Of a DNA stretch of 61,006 bases, positions 8,793 to 17,292 are shown piece after piece (the stretch's first letter is position 1; the number at the start of each line of letters is the position of its first letter). The notes under the pieces were generated by a model that saw only the letters and a list, made by a program, of their open reading frames with translations, was not told the origin of the DNA and made no database searches. Both the position numbers and the translations under genes were made by a program. Source of the stretch: an uncultured Eubacterium sp. (GTDB taxonomy: Bacteria > Bacillota > Clostridia > Lachnospirales > Lachnospiraceae); contig CANRTU010000026.1 in assembly GCA_947642745.1 (NCBI GenBank), forward strand, positions 1 to 61,006, written 5' to 3'.

Positions 8793-9641
8793 TCAGTCTC
8801 TGATCGTTTTCCTGGTCTTACAGCACCCAGACGCATCCCTGATTCCTCTCAGAAGATTGTGAATTACTTTCCACCGTTTTTTCTCCCAGCACACCGCACA
8901 CAGAACAAGATAAATTACTTTCAGATATTCTTTTGGAACATTCAGTCTGGTCCGGTATCTGTGGATAAAAACAAGCTGATTCCGGATCATGTAATAATAC
9001 CTCCACGGCGCATGCAAAGAGTATCTGAATATGAACCCGCATATTCTTTTTTCTCCTGCTTTTCCCAGTTCATGATACATCTGTATGGAACTGACTCTCA
9101 CAATCTGATATCCTGCCGCTTTTACCTTTTCGCAAAAATCATTGTCCACATAATCAATAAAAAAGGATTCATCATATCCGCCAGTCATTTCCCAGACAGA
9201 TACCCTGGTTAAACAGCCGCTTGTCATACAGGCTTTAACTTTCACCGTACCAGCAGTTGTTTCAGGCTGTTTACTCCATCCATGGTACCAGACCGCAGGG
9301 CATAGAATCCCAATCTGTCTGTATTTTGTAAATTCCGCCATTTTGCGGATCATGTTTTTTGGACAGACAGTATCCTGATCCAGAGTCAGCACCCACCGGA
9401 AACCCTTTTGCCGCATGTATTTCATACCAGTATTTAAAGCTTTTGCGATTCCATAATTTACAGAATATCTGATAACTGTCAGATTTGCTGTCTCCCTGGC
9501 AAGTGCTTCTATCTGATCCGCATTGTCAGAACCATTATCAACGATGACTCCCAGAGCGCACTGTTTCATAATTGCGCTTATATTCTGTGAAAGACGTTCC
9601 ATATCCGGCTGATATGTAACAATTACCACGCCCGCTTCCAT
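8793..9641 (-). CDS. GT2 glycosyltransferase, rhamnosyltransferase (RfbF/WbbL) type
   Basis: This is a GT-A fold family 2 transferase. The N-terminal GVVIVTYQP is followed by IVDNGSDN, the DxD-like TLDQDTVCP (~residue 92) and the acceptor-region FFIDYVDNDFCEKVKAAGY, typical of rhamnosyltransferases. The C-terminus is basic and amphipathic, as in membrane-associated GT2 enzymes. I chose the ATG at 9641 because AGAGGTG lies 6-7 bases upstream and overlaps the end of the preceding gene (stop at 9647). A GTG start at 9650 has no ribosome binding site. Rhamnose as donor is only a family suggestion. Confidence 0.85.
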   Translation of the reverse strand: MEAGVVIVTYQPDMERLSQNISAIMKQCALGVIVDNGSDNADQIEALARETANLTVIRYSVNYGIAKALNTGMKYMRQKGFRWVLTLDQDTVCPKNMIRKMAEFTKYRQIGILCPAVWYHGWSKQPETTAGTVKVKACMTSGCLTRVSVWEMTGGYDESFFIDYVDNDFCEKVKAAGYQIVRVSSIQMYHELGKAGEKRICGFIFRYSLHAPWRYYYMIRNQLVFIHRYRTRLNVPKEYLKVIYLVLCAVCWEKKRWKVIHNLLRGIRDASGCCKTRKTIRD

Positions 9642-9646
9642 AATTG

Positions 9647-10681
9647 TCACCTCTCATGCCTGAACAGTTTCAGTAATTTCTCTGGGATATTCAGCAGCCG
9701 CAGCGTCACTCCGCTTCCGGATACCAGAAGCATATAATAATATATTTTAGAAACTAAAGTGATTCTGATATCCAGGCTGTTCAGTTTTTTCCAGTATTTT
9801 TTCAAAATATGCTTACCAGCCGCTTCCGCTCTCACAAGCCCTGTAATACTACGAAGATTATATTCTCTCTCAAAAGTGCGGAATATATGTGTACCAAAAT
9901 CCTCATCAAATTTTCTTACTGTATAAATGAGTCCTTTGTGAAATTCCAGATTAGAATAAACAGAATTTCTGTCTGCCAGTAATGGATTTTTTTCCGCTGA
10001 ATCTGATTTCCCGTATGCGTTTTCTCCATCTCCCACGCACTGTACCATTGGTATATTAATATAAACTCCTCCATAAAAGACGGCTGTGTAAAGAAACATA
10101 TAAACCTGAAAATAATTCCTGTTCAAAAACGGCTCTGCATCCAGCTTTTTGACACATCCTTTTTGAAATACAAGTCCGGAAAAAAGAATGCTGTCATACA
10201 AATGCCCCGCAGCATAGCTGACACTGTTTTTAAACAGAAAGCTCTTTTCATACATTCTTCCGCATCTGTTACTATTGTTGTACACAAATGGAGCATATAA
10301 AACCCCGGGCGCTGTCCTTCTTAGTACATTCAGTATTCTGTCCACCGCTCCTGTACACAGATAATCATCATCACTCATTAAAAGCACATACCTGCCCCTG
10401 GCAAGATAAATTATTTTTTTTATATTTCTGTCAAATCCCAGATTTTTTGGATTTAAATGAATACGGACCATATGATTCACCGTTCTGGCATATGTTTCAG
10501 TAACCTCTTTGATACAGGTTCTTTCTGGTGATTGATCTTCGCTTACAATCACTTCTATTAAATCCGGGTGATCTGTCTGAATACTGTATAAACACCTGGC
10601 CAGTTCGACTACACGATTATAAGAAGTAATTCCTATCGTCAGTACTGGATTTTTACGATTTCTACAGGCATCCTTTTTCAT
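9647..10681 (-). CDS. GT2 glycosyltransferase (abequosyltransferase-like)
   Basis: This 344-residue family 2 transferase has LTIGITSYNRVVELARCL, VIVSEDQSPE, LNPKNLGFDRNIKKII and the metal-binding LLMSDDDYLC (~residue 108). The C-terminal half has the pattern of abequosyl- and related deoxysugar transferases. It should add one sugar to the undecaprenyl-linked chain at the inner membrane face. The annotated ATG has only a distant AAGGAG (about 17 bases), so the real start may differ by a few codons. It overlaps or abuts the next GT2 gene. Confidence 0.83.
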   Translation of the reverse strand: MKKDACRNRKNPVLTIGITSYNRVVELARCLYSIQTDHPDLIEVIVSEDQSPERTCIKEVTETYARTVNHMVRIHLNPKNLGFDRNIKKIIYLARGRYVLLMSDDDYLCTGAVDRILNVLRRTAPGVLYAPFVYNNSNRCGRMYEKSFLFKNSVSYAAGHLYDSILFSGLVFQKGCVKKLDAEPFLNRNYFQVYMFLYTAVFYGGVYINIPMVQCVGDGENAYGKSDSAEKNPLLADRNSVYSNLEFHKGLIYTVRKFDEDFGTHIFRTFEREYNLRSITGLVRAEAAGKHILKKYWKKLNSLDIRITLVSKIYYYMLLVSGSGVTLRLLNIPEKLLKLFRHER

Positions 10682-10763
10682 GATTTTTTCTATGATTATC
10701 TCCTTTACTGATTTAAAACGAAAGCTTTCCGGTGTATTAGAGCCGGTCTGGTTCTGGTATCCT

Positions 10764-11999
10764 TCAGGACTTATGGATTGTTGTGTAATGCGCCTTATGA
10801 GTAATTATCTGGTATGCTTTACTCACGTTATAATTCTTTTCCAGATACCGCAGCCCGGCCTCTCCCATGGCTTTCATCCCCTCCCCGCAGGCAGCCGCTT
10901 CCTTCACGGCCTCCCGGAACCTTTCCACATAATTTCCCGGACACCACCATCCAAACCCGCCTTCTGTAATGATTTTCCCCACATCCGTACACGTGTCGGT
11001 ACAAGCCAGTACCGGGATTGCGGCCTGCATATATCCAAGCAGCCGGCTTGGCACATTGGGTATAGTAAACCGTTCATCCAGAAACAGCAGACCCACATCA
11101 CAGGCCCCCAGCAGCCTGTGATATTCTTTCCCGGGAATCCACTGCAGCAGCTTTACATTCGCCGGCCGGCGGCACGTTACATACCTCTCTAACAGCGGGT
11201 ATTCCGTACCGTTACCCACGATCAGAAAAAAAACGTTCTCCAGATGCCGGCAGGCGTGAAGGCACCGGATGACAAACGGAATATTCTGGGGCCTGCCCAG
11301 ATTTCCGCCATATACAAACACCGTACTGTGCGGCGCAATGCCGTATTCTGCCCGCAGCGCCTTCCTTTCTGTATCCGTAAGGAGTATTTTAACCGGTGCA
11401 ATGGCATTGGGACAGACTTCCGGTTTGTCCCCGGGTATTCCGGGATTATGACGCAGTACATACCGCACATTGGCCCGGGACATGCATCCGATAGTATCTG
11501 ATACTGCATAGAGCTTTTGTTCCTTACTGCGGAAATACCTGTATATCAGGCCCCTGATCCCGTGCTTTCGCAAAATTCCGATATCCAGGGCATTCTGTGG
11601 GAAGATATCTTTTAACAGCAGATATGTCCTGGCGCCATCCCGTTTTTTTACATATGCGGCCGCTTTTAGAAATGTCACCGGCGGCGTCAGATAAATAACC
11701 AGGTCAAAACGGATTCCGTAAAAATAGCGGCGGACTGCGTATTGAAACACAGCTCCGGCAGCGGCTGTGGAAAGACCCTTTTCCACCAGGTTTGTCTTCT
11801 GGATATTACCTGTGCGCAGTTTTAAAATCACAGCGCCATCCGTCCGTATCAGCCTGGTCCGTATGCCGTTTCTGCGCTCTGTGGGCGAAATCACATACAT
11901 GTGATGCCCGTGCTTTACAAATTCCCAGATCAGATCCGTATTAATTCCCTGCTGATTCAGGGTATCAAAGTCATCCAGCGTCATATATAATATGTTCAT
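10764..11999 (-). CDS. GT4 glycosyltransferase (WbuB-like)
   Basis: This 411-residue GT-B fold enzyme has an N-terminal acceptor domain beginning MNILYMTLDDF and a C-terminal nucleotide-sugar domain with VFVYGGNLGRPQNI, FFLIVGNGTEYP, CDVGLLFLDERFTIPNVPSR and LGYMQAAIPVLA. The layout matches WbuB-type transferases, some of which move L-FucNAc. The presence of fnlA/fnlB in the same module fits this, but the donor is an inference. It is the first enzyme gene after the XRE regulator of module 1, from which it is separated by a 219-bp gap. Confidence 0.85.
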   Translation of the reverse strand: MNILYMTLDDFDTLNQQGINTDLIWEFVKHGHHMYVISPTERRNGIRTRLIRTDGAVILKLRTGNIQKTNLVEKGLSTAAAGAVFQYAVRRYFYGIRFDLVIYLTPPVTFLKAAAYVKKRDGARTYLLLKDIFPQNALDIGILRKHGIRGLIYRYFRSKEQKLYAVSDTIGCMSRANVRYVLRHNPGIPGDKPEVCPNAIAPVKILLTDTERKALRAEYGIAPHSTVFVYGGNLGRPQNIPFVIRCLHACRHLENVFFLIVGNGTEYPLLERYVTCRRPANVKLLQWIPGKEYHRLLGACDVGLLFLDERFTIPNVPSRLLGYMQAAIPVLACTDTCTDVGKIITEGGFGWWCPGNYVERFREAVKEAAACGEGMKAMGEAGLRYLEKNYNVSKAYQIITHKAHYTTIHKS

Positions 12000-12218
12000 T
12001 GTTTTTCTGCCTGTCCTTTATTACCTGTAAATCCGCCTGCATCATTTATTCTTTTTTCTGAAAACAGTATACCTGTCCGTTTTCAAATCATGGTACTGAA
12101 ACGGATGCGTCAGCATATGGGCCCCGCTTCACAGTTTACAAAGCAGCTGCCGGTTCTTTCCTGCCACAGTATGCAGAATGATCTCTCAATGGTCTATGTT
12201 ATTTTTATTACAGAGCGT
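12000..12218. other. Gap between XRE regulator and GT4
   Basis: I see no gene or clear terminator in these 219 bases. Some short AT-rich stretches could carry a promoter for the GT4 gene, but none is convincing. Confidence 0.4.
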
Positions 12219-12560
12219 TTACTGTCTGGTTCCGCAAATAATCTCAGCCACTGACTTCATGATTTTCACATACATCTGATAATTATCAAAACCCTGCCTT
12301 TGTGAAGACTTCCATATATCCGGCAGATTAAAATTTTCCGGATGGATCACACCCCATAACAGCTCATCGGCGCCGGTTTCCAGCACACGGCAGATACAGG
12401 CAAGTGTATCCAGGCTCATATTCCTGGTTCCACGCTCAATATGCCCCATAAAAGAAAGGGAAATATCACATTTTGCCGCAAGCGTTTCCTGTGACCAGCC
12501 TCTTGACTTTCTGGCCTGCCGGATTCTCTGTCCGATTTTAATGTAATCCAGTTGCTCCAT
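12219..12560 (-). CDS. XRE-family regulator at the head of glycan module 1
   Basis: This small DNA-binding protein (113 residues from the ATG at 12560) has an N-terminal Cro/C1 helix-turn-helix (IGQRIRQARKSRGWSQETLA, then ISLSFMGHIERGTRNMSLDT) and a short C-terminal segment ending YVKIMKSVAEIICG. A clearly related paralogue at 51349-51690 heads module 2, including the same tail pattern (MKIMKSVAQIMSG). Each regulator reads into its module and has a related AT-rich block upstream, so both probably control their own glycan operon. I chose ATG 12560 because AAAGG lies about 9 bases before it; ATG 12569 abuts that AAAGG. Confidence 0.9.
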   Translation of the reverse strand: MEQLDYIKIGQRIRQARKSRGWSQETLAAKCDISLSFMGHIERGTRNMSLDTLACICRVLETGADELLWGVIHPENFNLPDIWKSSQRQGFDNYQMYVKIMKSVAEIICGTRQ

Positions 12561-13150
12561 TACATGCATCCTTTCCGTATTTTACGGTTCTGGCTGTTCC
12601 ACTTCATAAACAGCCGCTCCATTCTGGATACCAGCGTTCCCCCACCCGTTACTTACCATCCGCCGCAATTTCCTGATACATCTGCTTCTGCAGGAATTTG
12701 TTTCTTATTTCCGCAAATCAAGCCGGTTCTGTCTGCCCCGCAAATAAACAGATACGCAGCAATGTATGGCATTTCCCCCTGTTGTCTGCAGATAGTCCCA
12801 CAAACCGGAAACTTTCCGGTATCCGCAGACCTTACGCATATTCCCATGAAAATTTAATCGCAGGGCGGCCGGAATCAGGGATGCCCATAGGAAACGATTT
12901 TTCGTATGCGCCACACTATTTTTATTTCTGATGGACCGCCAAAAGACGCATACCGGATGTACTGGAAATAATTCTGGTAAATCCTGATGCCTGCTGCATC
13001 ACATATGTTACAGGTATGTTGTATCCGGTTTCTGAAATATTACCGGTTAATATCTGGAAATTTTGATGAACAGGCAAAGAATTGTAAGACCGCACAAAAA
13101 ACTAAATAGAATCTTATATTTTTTGTGACTTATGACAATTATTATATTTC

Positions 13151-13200
13151 AGTTGAAAAACACAAAAAAATGGTATAGAATTCTTATAGTTAATATTTAA
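13151..13200 (+). promoter_or_regulatory. 50-bp block shared with module 2, with sigma-A-like promoter
   Basis: This block aligns without gaps to 52451-52500 (about 38 of 50 identical). On the plus strand it contains TTGAAA (13153-13158), a 17-base spacer and TAGAAT (13176-13181), so the promoter would read away from module 1. TATAGAATTCTTATA around the -10 is nearly palindromic and could be an operator for the XRE protein. An 8-bp AT hairpin follows (13191-13198 with 13206-13213). Confidence 0.6.
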
Positions 13201-13428
13201 TATAAAAATATTAATCAAAAGAATTTATATGATATATGTCCACACAACATTTCTGTAACAAATGTTATTAATTCTAACAATTAACGTTATCCCTTTCATA
13301 TGATTCTGCTCCATATGATTCTGCTTCATAAGCCCATATCCGCACGTATGCCGCAGTCCGCCTGCGGGCCGCATCTTACCCTGATCCGCCGCCTCCCGCT
13401 TCGTCTGGTTACCGGATGCCTGCGTTTC

Positions 13429-13514
13429 CTGCCGGGTTACTACGATAAATCGCTAAAGCAGTTGCCGCATGTGGATGCAGGCGACTGCCAGGTTACTACG
13501 ATAAATCGCTAAAG
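13429..13514 (+). repeat. Pair of 30-bp direct repeats (56-bp period)
   Basis: Positions 13429-13458 and 13485-13514 are identical except for one base; the core starts GGTTACTACGATAAATCGC. They lie just upstream of the LysR promoter. They could be regulator binding sites or a small duplication. Confidence 0.8.
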
Positions 13515-13540
13515 ACCTTCTGATCCTGGCAGGTTACCCC

Positions 13541-13570
13541 TTTACTTTCCCGCTGTTTTTCATGTATAAT
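13541..13570 (+). promoter_or_regulatory. Probable promoter of the LysR-family gene
   Basis: TTTACT (13541-13546), an 18-base spacer and a perfect TATAAT (13565-13570) lie about 95 bases before the LysR start codon. Confidence 0.45.
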
Positions 13571-13663
13571 TACATAAAATAAATTTACCCTGAACGGACA
13601 ACGGGATACACGCCCCTGGCGCCGGATTCTGGTCCACGAAAGGTAACAGGAAAGGTTAAAGAT

Positions 13664-14575
13664 ATGGATATCAGACAACTGATGTATTTTCAGAAAGTTG
13701 CCGAGCTGGAGCATATGACAAAGGCTGCTGAGCAGCTGCAGGTGTCCCAGCCATTTCTTAGCAGGACCATTGCGTCTCTGGAAGAAGATCTGGGCGTACC
13801 GCTGTTTGACCACGGGGGACGGCAGATCCGGCTGAATGAATACGGCGCTTCTTTCTACCGCCGGACAAAAAAAATATTTCTGGAACTGGATGATGCGCAA
13901 AAAGAATTGAAAGACCTGGCCCTGCGCAAAGACCAGACAGTTTCCATTGTTACAAATACGGGCCTGTATATGCCGGGACTGCTCTGCCGTTTCCGTCAGG
14001 ACATGCCCGACGTCCAGTTCTGCCAGGTATCTTCCCCCAGACACCGGATTTCCAGAATTCTCCATGACGGGGAAGCTGATTTTGCCATTACCGCCCCTCC
14101 GCTGACGGACAATCCGGAATTTGATACCATTACGCTGCTCCATGAAAAATGTGTCATTATCTATCCTTCCGGGCACTGGCTGGGCGGCAGGGAACAGGTT
14201 CTTTTGCGTGATCTGGCAAAGGAAGATTTTATCTGTGCCCTCCGGGGATTTGGTATCCGGGACCTGGCGGACCATTTTTTTCAGACTGCCGGTATTCAGG
14301 CCAGCATTATTATCGAAACGTCTGATACCTCCGCCATTCCCGATTATGTAAAAAACGGATTTGGCATTTCCTTTTCGCCCCTTTCCATCCTGCGCCAGCA
14401 CCCGCTGTACCAGAATGGATGCATTGACTACATTACCGCATGCAGTCCGGACTGCATCGGTACCATCGGGCTGACCTGGAAAAAAGGACATTATCTGACC
14501 TGTGCAAACAGACAGTTTCTGGATTTTGCCATTCACTATTTTGCCGGACTGGATCACGGACTGGGGCGTTTCTGA
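13664..14575 (+). CDS. LysR-family transcriptional regulator
   Basis: This 303-residue regulator has a winged HTH at residues 1-60 (MDIRQLMYFQKVAELEHMTK, AAEQLQVSQPFLSRTIASLE, EDLGVPLF). A LysR substrate-binding domain (~85-295) includes the FAITAPPL and GFGISFSPLSIL segments. An AGGAAAGG ribosome binding site precedes the ATG. It is monocistronic or co-transcribed with the Uma2 gene 133 bases downstream on the same strand. The target and inducer are unknown. It is not obviously tied to the glycan modules on either side. Confidence 0.92.
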   Translation: MDIRQLMYFQKVAELEHMTKAAEQLQVSQPFLSRTIASLEEDLGVPLFDHGGRQIRLNEYGASFYRRTKKIFLELDDAQKELKDLALRKDQTVSIVTNTGLYMPGLLCRFRQDMPDVQFCQVSSPRHRISRILHDGEADFAITAPPLTDNPEFDTITLLHEKCVIIYPSGHWLGGREQVLLRDLAKEDFICALRGFGIRDLADHFFQTAGIQASIIIETSDTSAIPDYVKNGFGISFSPLSILRQHPLYQNGCIDYITACSPDCIGTIGLTWKKGHYLTCANRQFLDFAIHYFAGLDHGLGRF

Positions 14576-14708
14576 AAATGATTGCGCAAATACGCTCCAG
14601 AAGAAGCAGACCGGCGGCATACGCAATAACCGCTTTATGAAACATGTTATCACCATCCGCCTGTATATACTGTATCATCCTGCATAAGCCGGGAAAGGAA
14701 GTGTTATT

Positions 14709-15254
14709 ATGCCAGCATCAGCACAACAAAGGTTCCATACCATTTATGATATTTACGCCCTGCCAGACAAAGAACGCGCGGAACTGATTGACGGCCGGAT
14801 ATACTATATGGCACCGCCATCCAGAAAGCATCAGCGCATTGTCGGAGAAATGTTTGCAGTCATCCGTGAGTACATCAATCACAATCATGGTATCTGTGAG
14901 GTAAATATCGCCCCATTCGCCGTATTTTTGAATGAAGATGATAAAAATTATGTTGAACCGGATATATGCGTGATCTGCGACCATAACAAGCTCACAGATA
15001 AAGGCTGCTCCGGCGCTCCGGACTGGATCATCGAAGTCGCATCACCGGGCAGCCGTCCTATGGATTATTACACAAAACTTTTCAAATACCGTACAGCAGA
15101 AGTCAGGGAATACTGGATCGCAGACTATGAAAGAAATCTGGTAATCGTCTACGATTTCCAGAATAACAGCGCCACAAATTACACTTTTTCTGATGATATT
15201 CCCGTCAGTATATACCCTGGATTCTGTATTAATTTTTCCACTCTGAATATATAA
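14709..15254 (+). CDS. Uma2-family (DUF820) restriction-endonuclease-fold protein
   Basis: This 181-residue protein belongs to the PD-(D/E)XK-like Uma2 family. It has RAELIDGRIYYMAPPSRKHQ near residue 24, then VEPDICVICD (~86-95), PDWIIEVASPGSRPMDYYTK (~107-126) and EYWIADY. The acidic residues and the Lys of the nuclease core are present. The biological role of the family is unclear; copies are often numerous and associated with mobile DNA. AGGAAG lies before the ATG. It follows the LysR gene on the same strand. Confidence 0.88.
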   Translation: MPASAQQRFHTIYDIYALPDKERAELIDGRIYYMAPPSRKHQRIVGEMFAVIREYINHNHGICEVNIAPFAVFLNEDDKNYVEPDICVICDHNKLTDKGCSGAPDWIIEVASPGSRPMDYYTKLFKYRTAEVREYWIADYERNLVIVYDFQNNSATNYTFSDDIPVSIYPGFCINFSTLNI

Positions 15255-15852
15255 AATAACATATGCGGCCTTTTCAGGCCAGTCAATAATATATCAGACG
15301 GAATGGTAACATACCCGCCCGGGAGACACAACGCGGCGGATACTTCATTACAGCGACGTTACAACAACACATGCCGGAAATCATCAGCGCAGGCCGGGCC
15401 ACGCCTCTGGTTTGCGGCATGTTCTCCACAGAGTGTACCATACGAAACAGCCGGGTACTAAAAGCGGCTCATACGGGTTGTTACACCAGTTTTTCCAGAC
15501 ATTTTACAAATTCCCGGGACCTTTTCGAAATGAATGCCATGCCCGCAGTGAAAACGCACAATCTGTAAATCAGTCACAAGCCCTGAAACCCTTTCCAGAT
15601 CTTTTTCGCTTAACGCCGCCATTCAAATACCGTCTTCACTGATATTTGTGCGTGCTTTCATAAATATTGTTTTACACTTAATATTTTCCAGTATCTTTTC
15701 ATGCGGTATTCCACAATGAAAGCTGTCGTCAAAAAATGTCCCACACAGACAAAAGCGCAGAAATGGCGGGCGGCACAGACGGGAAAACCGGAATATTCCC
15801 AATCCCTCTATAACCCCAAAGGCGGATACCCCTGTGTCAGTGCCATCTCCTC
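15255..15852. other. Gap with gene debris between Uma2 and MFS genes
   Basis: A small GGCCT-AGGCC hairpin near 15267-15280 lacks a T-run. On the minus strand, 15458-15622 looks like the end of a metallo-beta-lactamase-fold gene. The rest shows no recognisable gene. Confidence 0.5.
15458..15622 (-). pseudogene. Possible remnant of an MBL-fold metallohydrolase C-terminus
   Basis: The 54-residue frame (LSEKDLERVSGLVTDLQIV, then RFHCGHGIHFEKVPGICK) resembles the C-terminal GHCTG-containing end of bacterial MBL-fold hydrolases. The substrate-binding core is absent and the frame ends at a TAG. It is too short to be functional. I judged it from the pattern alone. Confidence 0.35.
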
Positions 15853-17100
15853 TTATTCAGCCTTAAATTTACGAAAAATATTTCCTGCGTTCATGGCAAT
15901 CATAAGCGATACTACGCCTGAGAATAAAACAACCGCATATTCATATCCTTTACACAGTTCAAACAGAATGCCATACATTGCGTTACCCAGTGGCTGTGAG
16001 CACATGGAAATAGTAAGAATGACCGCAATCACCTTTCCGATTAAATTCTGCGGGGTTTCTGACTGGATAAAGGACATCATCTGCACCGTAAAAAGTGTTG
16101 AAAATACCATAATGGCAAAACAGCATACGGTTATGACCATATAGTTTATGACCGGGTTTGAAAACAGGATCAGTGACAACCCCATGGGAAATACGCATAC
16201 CGCACAGGCGACGATGAGGCTGCCCGCTTTCTGAACCGACAGTCTGCCAGCGAAAATGCCTGCCCCGATGCCTCCCGCCAGTCCGCCGGCCGCCAGCACC
16301 CCCTGCGCATAGCCGTACAGCCTGTTTGCCTGTGATGCTTCCAGGTTTAATACTTCCGTTATCAGATAGGGAAGTGCGACAATAATCATTGCGGAAAGGA
16401 ACAGATTAATTCCGCAGATGACAACAACGGTCTTTCCGATTACAGGCTTCTCCCTGCGGATAAAGTGGACGCTCTGTGCGAAATCGTTTCTGGCTGTCTT
16501 TAATATCCCGCCATCTGAAGCCTGTTTCTGAAACGGTATTTTAATAAAAATTTCCATTACCGCCGACATAAAAAAACATGCCATACAGACCCGCAATACA
16601 GGCTTTAATCCATACGCACTGTATAAAACACCTCCAAGTACAGGCCCCATCAGGGACGCAAATGAACTGACCGTATTGATAACAGAATTTGCCGCCATAA
16701 AATTATCACGGCTGACAAGCGCAGGGACACTGGCCTGCACAGACGGCTGATACGCCCCCGCAATGCCATATAACAGCATCAGGGTAACCGTCAGCAGCAG
16801 AACCAGGTTTTCCCCGTTCATAAACAAAGAAAAGGTCATGACCACCGCCGCCGTAAAGAAATCCAGTATTACCATAATATTTCTCTTATTCACCCTGTCC
16901 GCCACAATACCGCCAGCGGGCGAGAGCAGAATAGCAGGAATAAAAGCGCACGCTGTAACCGTTCCGTATAGTGCGGACGAACCTGTCAGATTTAATAAAT
17001 ACAACGGTAACGCAAATCTTATGGTAGCATTCCCGAATAAAGAAATAATCTGGCCGATGACCACCAGTGTAAAGTCCTTTGAAAATAGTTTCTGATTCAT
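15853..17100 (-). CDS. MFS exporter of the drug/macrolide efflux type (DHA3-like)
   Basis: This 415-residue protein has about 12 hydrophobic segments. It starts NQKLFSKDFTLVVIGQIISL and has the conserved loop GGIVADRVNKRNIM between helices 2 and 3, as in MefA/DHA3-type exporters. It would expel an unknown compound across the cytoplasmic membrane using the proton gradient. GGGAGG lies 7 bases before the ATG. A TetR-type operator lies between its -35 and -10 (17157-17171) and a TetR gene follows upstream, so it is almost certainly repressed by that regulator. Confidence 0.9.
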   Translation of the reverse strand: MNQKLFSKDFTLVVIGQIISLFGNATIRFALPLYLLNLTGSSALYGTVTACAFIPAILLSPAGGIVADRVNKRNIMVILDFFTAAVVMTFSLFMNGENLVLLLTVTLMLLYGIAGAYQPSVQASVPALVSRDNFMAANSVINTVSSFASLMGPVLGGVLYSAYGLKPVLRVCMACFFMSAVMEIFIKIPFQKQASDGGILKTARNDFAQSVHFIRREKPVIGKTVVVICGINLFLSAMIIVALPYLITEVLNLEASQANRLYGYAQGVLAAGGLAGGIGAGIFAGRLSVQKAGSLIVACAVCVFPMGLSLILFSNPVINYMVITVCCFAIMVFSTLFTVQMMSFIQSETPQNLIGKVIAVILTISMCSQPLGNAMYGILFELCKGYEYAVVLFSGVVSLMIAMNAGNIFRKFKAE

Positions 17101-17144
17101 TGATTAACCTCCCTGTTTCTGCTCTTTTAAAGCTCTGTTTTTAT

Positions 17145-17180
17145 AAACTTATATAATACCGCACGACGGTATGTATAAGT
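17145..17180 (-). promoter_or_regulatory. MFS promoter with TetR operator
   Basis: On the minus strand TTATAC, a 17-base spacer and TATATA form a promoter. The spacer contains the inverted repeat TACCG-CACGA-CGGTA (17157-17171), related to the two operators before the TetR gene. Confidence 0.6.
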
Positions 17181-17188
17181 TTCAAAAT

Positions 17189-17288
17189 ATGGAGCTGTCG
17201 CATTAAGAAAATGATACAGGATATAGTAATTCAAATTGTTCTTTTCTACTATATTTTGTATATGGTCTGCTTAATGCAACAGCTCCAT
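17189..17288. mobile_element. 100-bp MITE-like element
   Basis: 19-bp terminal inverted repeats (17189-17207 and 17270-17288, 18 of 19 matching, starting ATGGAGCTGTCGCATTAAG) bound an AT-rich core with no coding capacity. The ends resemble IS termini. It lies 4 bases beyond the TetR stop codon and may act as its transcription end. Confidence 0.6.
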
Positions 17289-17292
17289 GATT

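Larger units (their letters stand above)
12561..13663. other. 1.1-kb regulatory gap between module 1 and the LysR gene
   Basis: No gene is convincing here. It holds an AT-rich regulatory core at about 13090-13290, with the block shared with module 2 at 13151-13200. It also holds a second copy of an ATAGAAT-CTTATA motif at 13106-13118 and a pair of 30-bp direct repeats (13429-13514) near the LysR promoter. The stretch 12570-13080 has no feature that I can explain. Confidence 0.6.

Noticed and set aside
12561..13150. A second inverted-repeat-bounded promoter at module 1
   Set aside because: I looked for a partner of the AT-rich arm near 13191-13213 upstream of the XRE gene and found only 8-bp matches (for example near 13035), which chance can explain.
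13496..14656. 386-codon open frame on the minus strand
   Set aside because: It is antisense to the LysR gene, whose domain pattern, start and ribosome binding site are clear. The minus-strand protein has no family pattern.
15701..16144. 147-codon plus-strand frame
   Set aside because: Its 3' half is antisense to the MFS gene and it has no family resemblance.
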